Assembly (NCBI GenBank): GCA_014379815.1
Contig: JACMLA010000878.1
Span: forward strand, 1-11,081
Direction: 5' to 3'
DNA length: 11,081 nt
Source: Bryobacteraceae bacterium
GTDB taxonomy: Bacteria; Acidobacteriota; Terriglobia; Bryobacterales; Bryobacteraceae
Shown here: positions 7,901 to 11,081 of the stretch, piece by piece
Layout of the letters: every line of letters begins with the position of its first letter
Numbering within the stretch: the first letter of the stretch is position 1
The notes under the pieces: generated by a model
What the model saw: only the letters and a program-made list of their open reading frames with translations
What the model was told of the DNA's origin: nothing
Database searches by the model: none
Program-made: the position numbers and the translations under genes

Positions 7901-8436
7901 TGTTCATACCCGATGGATCGCAGATGCGTGACGACGTCTTCGAGCGAGACCTCATCGCCCGTCTTAAGGGTGAGCGCAAGCTGCCGGTAGAAGTCACGAT
8001 TTTCCAGACGCAAGAGCGCCGACGCTACCGGCGCAATCGTGATCGGCACGGGTTGCGAAGAGAGTCTCCAGAGAGCAACGGCGCGTTCTTCCGCCAGTTC
8101 GGAATGCGGCGACAGATTCTGAGACGGAATCACGTCGAGAGCCGGGAAGAGTTGCGGTCTGCCGACTCTGGTGTCTTCGATGAGGAGGTCAAAAAAGGTT
8201 CTGACCAGTTCAATCAGAGCTTCCGCTTGCTTATTGCCATCCACCAGCACCAGCAGAGGTCGGGAAGAAACCTGCTGCAGCAAAACCAGGTAAAGTGCTT
8301 TAGCGGTCAGCGTCAGGCCGGAAAGGGAGTAGCGCTGGGGTGTTGCGTCGGCACGTGACAGCTTGCCGAGCAAATCGAGAAATGCCGGATGGCGCCCAAA
8401 ACTTTCGAACAACTCACGGACAGAAGGGTGGGTCAC
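4939..8436 (-). CDS. mfd: Transcription-repair coupling factor Mfd
   Basis: At 1165 residues this is a full-length Mfd (E. coli 1148). Mfd is a cytoplasmic ATPase that pushes stalled RNA polymerase off damaged DNA and recruits UvrA. Visible in order are the UvrB-like N-terminal module (about 1-350), the RNA-polymerase-interacting domain opening with KPGDFVVHTQHGVGKFLG (497-514), and the RecG-like translocase. The translocase has YTATKDQ (619-625), Walker A GDVGFGKTE (648-656), DEEQRFG (749-755), SATPIPRT (775-782) and QLRGRVGRS (918-926), followed by the C-terminal autoregulatory domain (about 1010-1165). No motif is missing. The GTG start overlaps the glpD stop as GTGA, so translation is probably coupled to glpD. 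Only a weak Shine-Dalgarno precedes it. Identification is secure. Confidence 0.98.
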   Translation of the reverse strand: MTHPSVRELFESFGRHPAFLDLLGKLSRADATPQRYSLSGLTLTAKALYLVLLQQVSSRPLLVLVDGNKQAEALIELVRTFFDLLIEDTRVGRPQLFPALDVIPSQNLSPHSELAEERAVALWRLSSQPVPITIAPVASALLRLENRDFYRQLALTLKTGDEVSLEDVVTHLRSIGYEQRDPVELVGEFSVRGGILDVFPPETEQPVRVEFFGDSIESMRRFDSETQRSTLNTKEAVVLPLLEYPKSRALFRELAQFAVDRVSMAGEEFPGWEFWVPIARPRTSSVFRMLRDAVVIIDEPEAVGGAVDRFWKRLKETEKSADFAFEKIYLSSEELLEETRRFQTVALRELDVVVAGAAESAAIPTRPSIAFHGNMQLAVAEGRSVVERGGRVVYFAPASGELERIADILQEYRVPFQLGIDTAEATAPYLAERMYLAGAYANTFLVRGRVPRGTFFADPNVALFGFEDLFDVSDIAGPAGKTRRAAAAFQADIADLKPGDFVVHTQHGVGKFLGVRSINQGEQAGDFMLVEYANEAKLYVPLTRLDLIQKFRGAGEGAAPPLDRMGGATWQKTKSRVKAKMRDMADELLKLYASRKMAEGFAFSPDSNWQREFEDAFEYTATKDQVHAVRQIKKDMESDTPMDRLLVGDVGFGKTEVAMRAAFKALGDGKQVAVLAPTTVLVLQHFESFRRRFQSFPVRIEMLSRFRNAKEIKETLEQVEAGKVDLVIGTHRLLSKDVVFHDLGLLVVDEEQRFGVRHKERLKEIRKNVDVLTMSATPIPRTLHMSLLGLRDMSTIETPPKDRLAIHTVVAHFEKDLIRTAIEQELSRGGQVYFVHNRVDSIFMRAAMIQEMLPQIRVGVGHGQMAEAELERVLLGFMKHEYDVFVCTTIVENGIDIPRANTIIIENAERHGLSELYQLRGRVGRSNKRAYAYLLVPADTELSEVARKRLAALKEFSDLGAGFKIAALDLELRGAGNILGGEQHGHIGSVGFDTYLRLLEETVHELKGEEVEPEIHASLNLGLDIRISAEYIADEQQRMRAYKRISEAATQEDAVKIREELEDRYGAPPEGALNLLQFSVLKTVVEKAGVEAIDRRSGMLNVKFHQAARVDPARLMEIVKNTPGAQFTPAGVLRLPLTGLDSPAQILGYLTRLFTIDETSAMPVM

Positions 8437-9983
8437 ACAGCGAGGGATCCGCTTCTATTATGGAATGCTTCCGTGCTTCCCACTACGGTGTAAAGGCGTC
8501 CGAGAGCGGTAAACGACTGGATCTGCTCCTGACACCAGACTTCGTCGCGCCCGAGTTCTGCGGCAAGAACTCCGGCGACTGACGGGGCGAGGCGAACGGC
8601 TTCGGCGGCATCGAGGAATAAGTGTCGGGTACGGCGAGCCAGTATGTCGTCCACCGTTCGCGCCATCTCGTTGCGAACGCCGGAACGCGTGGCTTCTTCG
8701 AGATCTTTTGGCGCCGCGGGCACATCCAGCCTTAAGTCACGTGTCAGACACGGTCGCCCCGCGAGACCAGCGGTTCGGGCGGCGATATCCACACACTCCT
8801 CCGCCATCCGTCGGTATGTCGTCCACTTGCCACCGGTGATGGTGAGCAAGCCTTCGCGATCAGAAAAGATGGCGTGCTCGCGCGATAAACCGGACGACGC
8901 TTTCGCACCTGCATTCACGAGAGGACGGATGCCCGCCCAAACCGAACGGATATCAGAGCGCTGTGGAGGCAGTTGGAGGTACCGGGCTGCGGTGTCGAGA
9001 ATGAAGTCGATCTCGGACTCCGAAGCCGTGGGATCCAGCGAGGCGTTTTCGGTTTCCACATCTGTGGTCCCGATGAGAGTCTTGCCGAGCCAGGGGATGG
9101 CAAACAGCACGCGGCCATCCGGTGTTTTCGGAATCAGGAGCGCGTTTTCAGACGGCAGAAACTTTTGGTCGGCCACGATATGGCTGCCTCGGCTTACGCG
9201 AACTTTGCCTGGGCCGTTGGCTCCTTCCTGGCCTGGGCCTTTGTCCGCGAGCTGTCGAAATTGGTCGCTCCACGCGCCGGTCGCGTTGATCACAAGACGC
9301 GCGGTGAGTTCGTAATCCTCTCCGCGTTCGACATCTGTCGCCAGAACCCCGGTAACCTTGCCGCCACTGGAGAGAAGCAACCGGCTCGCGCGGCAGTAGT
9401 TCAACTGAATGGCGCCTTTTGCTGCTGCTGTTCTCGCAATTGCGATCAGCAGTCTTGCGTCATCGAATTGCCCGTCGTAGAAAAGAACTCCCGCTGGAAA
9501 CGAATCCGTCCGAAGGCCCGGCACTGCGGCCTGCACCGCGCTTCCCTGCAGCCAGCGCGATGCTCCGAGCACCTGGCCACCAGCGAGAAAATCGTACAGC
9601 CCGATGCCGGTCCGATACCAGGCGGCTTCGAATGCGCTGCCTGCCGGAATCACGCATCCCAGTGGCTTGACCAGGCCTGGTGCGTTTTGCAGAAGCAGCG
9701 CCCGCTCGGACAGAGCTTCCCTCACGAGGGCGAAATTGCCCTGCGCCAGATAGCGAACGCCACCATGAACCAGCTTGGTACTGCGGCTGGATGTGCCTTT
9801 GCCGAAATCGGATTGTTCGATCAGCGCGACCGAATAGCCTCGTGACGCTGCATCGAGCGCGATGCCAACACCCGTTGCGCCGCCCCCAACGACCACGAAA
9901 TCCCAGGGTTCGGAGCGATGCCTGACTTCGGCGATGCTGGATTCGCGACTCAGCCCGCTCGACCGATCTGGCGTGCCGTTCAT
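8433..9983 (-). CDS. glpD: Respiratory glycerol-3-phosphate dehydrogenase GlpD
   Basis: This 516-residue FAD enzyme (E. coli GlpD 501) oxidises sn-glycerol-3-phosphate to dihydroxyacetone phosphate at the inner membrane and passes electrons to quinone. The FAD-binding VVGGGATGVG (31-40) follows a poorly conserved 27-residue N-terminal leader. The family signature SSRSTKLVHGGVRYL (65-79), IPWLGKTLIGTTD (296-308) and TGGKWTTYRRMAE (382-394) are all present, and the C-terminal cap domain (about 410-505) includes ARTVDDILARRTRHLF. The ATG start has no recognisable Shine-Dalgarno. It is divergent from the D-2-hydroxyacid dehydrogenase with 23 bp between start codons, and downstream it overlaps mfd by 4 nt. 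No glpK or glpF is in the window. The family assignment is firm; a quinone-linked role is from family knowledge. Confidence 0.96.
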   Translation of the reverse strand: MNGTPDRSSGLSRESSIAEVRHRSEPWDFVVVGGGATGVGIALDAASRGYSVALIEQSDFGKGTSSRSTKLVHGGVRYLAQGNFALVREALSERALLLQNAPGLVKPLGCVIPAGSAFEAAWYRTGIGLYDFLAGGQVLGASRWLQGSAVQAAVPGLRTDSFPAGVLFYDGQFDDARLLIAIARTAAAKGAIQLNYCRASRLLLSSGGKVTGVLATDVERGEDYELTARLVINATGAWSDQFRQLADKGPGQEGANGPGKVRVSRGSHIVADQKFLPSENALLIPKTPDGRVLFAIPWLGKTLIGTTDVETENASLDPTASESEIDFILDTAARYLQLPPQRSDIRSVWAGIRPLVNAGAKASSGLSREHAIFSDREGLLTITGGKWTTYRRMAEECVDIAARTAGLAGRPCLTRDLRLDVPAAPKDLEEATRSGVRNEMARTVDDILARRTRHLFLDAAEAVRLAPSVAGVLAAELGRDEVWCQEQIQSFTALGRLYTVVGSTEAFHNRSGSLAV

Positions 9984-10006
9984 AGCTTCGGCTACACTGT
10001 AGCGCT
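9984..10006. promoter_or_regulatory. Very short divergent spacer with possible leaderless -10 element
   Basis: Only 23 bp separate the ATG of glpD from the ATG of the plus-strand dehydrogenase. No Shine-Dalgarno is visible on either side. On the plus strand TACACT (9993-9998, four of six matches to TATAAT) ends 8 nt before the dehydrogenase ATG, a spacing that would suit a leaderless mRNA, but no matching -35 is seen. Promoter parts for both genes must lie partly inside the opposite coding sequences, unless one start is misplaced. Confidence 0.3.
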
Positions 10007-11005
10007 ATGCGGACAGTTCTCTCTGTTTTTGCCAGTCTGGTTCTCTTATCGGCACAGTCGAGCGCACCCAAGGTCGTAGCTCTGGGTATGTCTCCCGCGG
10101 AGGCACAGGCGCTGCAGTCCGAGGCTCCGGGAGTACGAATCGTGCCGGCGCGAGGCCCCGATTTAGCCCGCGAACTGGCCGATGCCGACGGCGTGCTGGG
10201 CACCTTGAATCCGGAGCAGTTCCGCGTGGCAAAGAAGCTCCGGTGGATGCACGTTTACAGCGCAGGCGTGGAATCGGCATTATTTCCAGAGCTGATCGAC
10301 AGCAAAGTTCAGGTTACGAACGCGAAGAATGTGTATGGCCCGCAAATCGCGGATCACGCCTTTGCGTTTCTGCTGGCTCTGACGCGCAAGCTGAATGTGA
10401 CCATTCCCAACAAAGGGAAAGAAGACTGGCCTCCGGGGCGGGACGGCATGTTCGAGCTCAACGGCAAGACTGCCGTCATCATCGGCGTTGGTGGGATTGG
10501 CAGCAACATCGCGCAACGTGCCACCGGATTTGGGATGAAAGTGATCGGGGTCGACATCCGGGACATTCCGCCCAGCAACACGATCTCAAAAGTGGTGACA
10601 CCGGAGCGGCTTAATGAAGTGCTGCCGGAAGCGGACGTCGTCTTCATTTCCGCCCCACTAACGGCAAAATCGGCAAAGATGATGGGGCCGCAGCAATTCT
10701 CTCTGCTGAAGAAAGGCTCTTACTACATCGCGGTATCCCGGGGAGGCATTACCGACACCGGAGCTCTGGTGAAGGCTTTGGATGAAGGCCGGCTTGCCGG
10801 CGCTGGTCTGGACGTGGTGGACCCCGAGCCTCTTCCTAAGGGCCACCCTCTGTGGAAGTTTCCGAATGTGGTGATCACACCGCACACCGCAGGAGGATCG
10901 GACCGGCTCGACGGTCGTTTGCATGCGGTGCTGTTGGAGAACCTGACGCGCTTCGGCAAGAATCAGCCTCTGGTGAACGTCGTCGATAAACAGGCAGGTT
11001 TCTAG
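10007..11005 (+). CDS. D-2-hydroxyacid dehydrogenase with N-terminal signal peptide
   Basis: This 332-residue NAD-dependent D-isomer 2-hydroxyacid dehydrogenase interconverts 2-keto acids and D-2-hydroxy acids. Substrate-domain residues include YSAGVE (84-89). The Rossmann core has GVGGIG (160-165), with Asp183 at the end of beta-2 favouring NAD over NADP. The catalytic triad is present: Arg245 in SRGG, Glu274 in DPEPLP and His293 in TPHTAG. Ahead of the usual fold start (PKVVALG) is a 20-residue segment with Arg2, a hydrophobic run VLSVFASLVLLS and an AQS-S type cleavage site, which reads as a Sec signal peptide. The following gene also begins with a signal peptide one base after this stop. 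Exact substrate cannot be told from sequence; hydroxypyruvate, glyoxylate or other keto acids are all possible. Confidence 0.93.
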   Translation: MRTVLSVFASLVLLSAQSSAPKVVALGMSPAEAQALQSEAPGVRIVPARGPDLARELADADGVLGTLNPEQFRVAKKLRWMHVYSAGVESALFPELIDSKVQVTNAKNVYGPQIADHAFAFLLALTRKLNVTIPNKGKEDWPPGRDGMFELNGKTAVIIGVGGIGSNIAQRATGFGMKVIGVDIRDIPPSNTISKVVTPERLNEVLPEADVVFISAPLTAKSAKMMGPQQFSLLKKGSYYIAVSRGGITDTGALVKALDEGRLAGAGLDVVDPEPLPKGHPLWKFPNVVITPHTAGGSDRLDGRLHAVLLENLTRFGKNQPLVNVVDKQAGF

Positions 11006-11006
11006 G

Positions 11007-11081
11007 TTGCTCCGCGCAGTACTTGCTTTGCTGTTCGCCGGTGCCCTGGCCCCGGTTGCCATCGTCCCGGCGCTGGAAACA
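11007..11081 (+). CDS. Start of a secreted-protein gene, truncated by the window edge
   Basis: A TTG at 11007, one base after the stop of the dehydrogenase, opens a frame that runs to the window end (25 codons seen). Its product begins (M)LRAVLALLFAGALAPVA, with one Arg and then a hydrophobic run, a typical Sec signal peptide, followed by IVPALET. An AGG-containing stretch (10991-10998, CAGGCAGG) ends 8 nt upstream and could serve as RBS. The near-zero spacing implies an operon with the dehydrogenase. Too little is visible to name the product, and a different start codon upstream inside the dehydrogenase gene is possible. Confidence 0.5.
   Translation, partial: MLRAVLALLFAGALAPVAIVPALET

Noticed and set aside
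8973..9845. Long open frame (290 codons) on the plus strand opposite glpD
   Set aside because: It lies wholly antisense to a well-conserved glpD and its translation has no recognisable motif or domain; long antisense frames are common opposite GC-rich genes.

Overview
The window reads as chromosome from a GC-rich bacterium (roughly high-50s % GC by eye). It holds six complete protein genes plus a seventh on the minus-strand set, with almost no spacer, many GTG starts and several 4-nt gene overlaps. Nothing points to a plasmid, prophage, transposon or CRISPR locus. A Gram-negative soil lineage such as Acidobacteriota (Solibacter/Bryobacter-like) would fit, given the secreted-type D-2-hydroxyacid dehydrogenase, a polyprenyl-phosphoryl-arabinose gene set outside an obvious actinobacterial setting, and GlpD beside Mfd. 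This placement is an inference from gene style, not a marker-based assignment.

Layout from left to right. A plus-strand polytopic membrane protein (83-1318) converges on a minus-strand block and overlaps its end by 20 bp. The minus-strand block, in order of transcription, is glpD (9983-8433), mfd (8436-4939), a 114-bp AT-rich spacer, a HAD-phosphatase/UbiA prenyltransferase fusion (4824-3376), a DprE1-type FAD oxidase (3355-2042) and a DprE2-type short-chain reductase (2045-1299). After a divergent spacer of only 23 bp, a plus-strand NAD-dependent D-2-hydroxyacid dehydrogenase with a signal peptide (10007-11005) follows. One base further on, the start of another signal-peptide-bearing gene (11007) runs off the right edge.

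The functional centre is the three-gene cassette at 1299-4824. By family knowledge it encodes the route from PRPP and polyprenyl phosphate to polyprenyl-phosphoryl-D-arabinose. The UbiA domain makes polyprenyl-phosphoryl-5-phosphoribose, the fused HAD domain is well placed to remove the 5-phosphate, and DprE1/DprE2 epimerise ribose to arabinose by oxidation then reduction. The polytopic protein convergent with the cassette could be a GT-C-like glycosyltransferase using a lipid-linked sugar, but this is only a hypothesis. The DprE1 homologue carries Ala where the mycobacterial enzyme has the benzothiazinone-targeted Cys387. GlpD (respiratory glycerol-3-phosphate oxidation) and Mfd (transcription-coupled repair) are joined by a GTGA overlap and are probably co-transcribed without an evident functional link.

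Most of the window consists of recognisable families. The points that merit attention are the HAD-UbiA fusion, the Cys-to-Ala DprE1, the predicted export of an NAD-dependent dehydrogenase, and a strong promoter-like element pointing antisense into the 3' end of mfd. I did not see an entirely new system.
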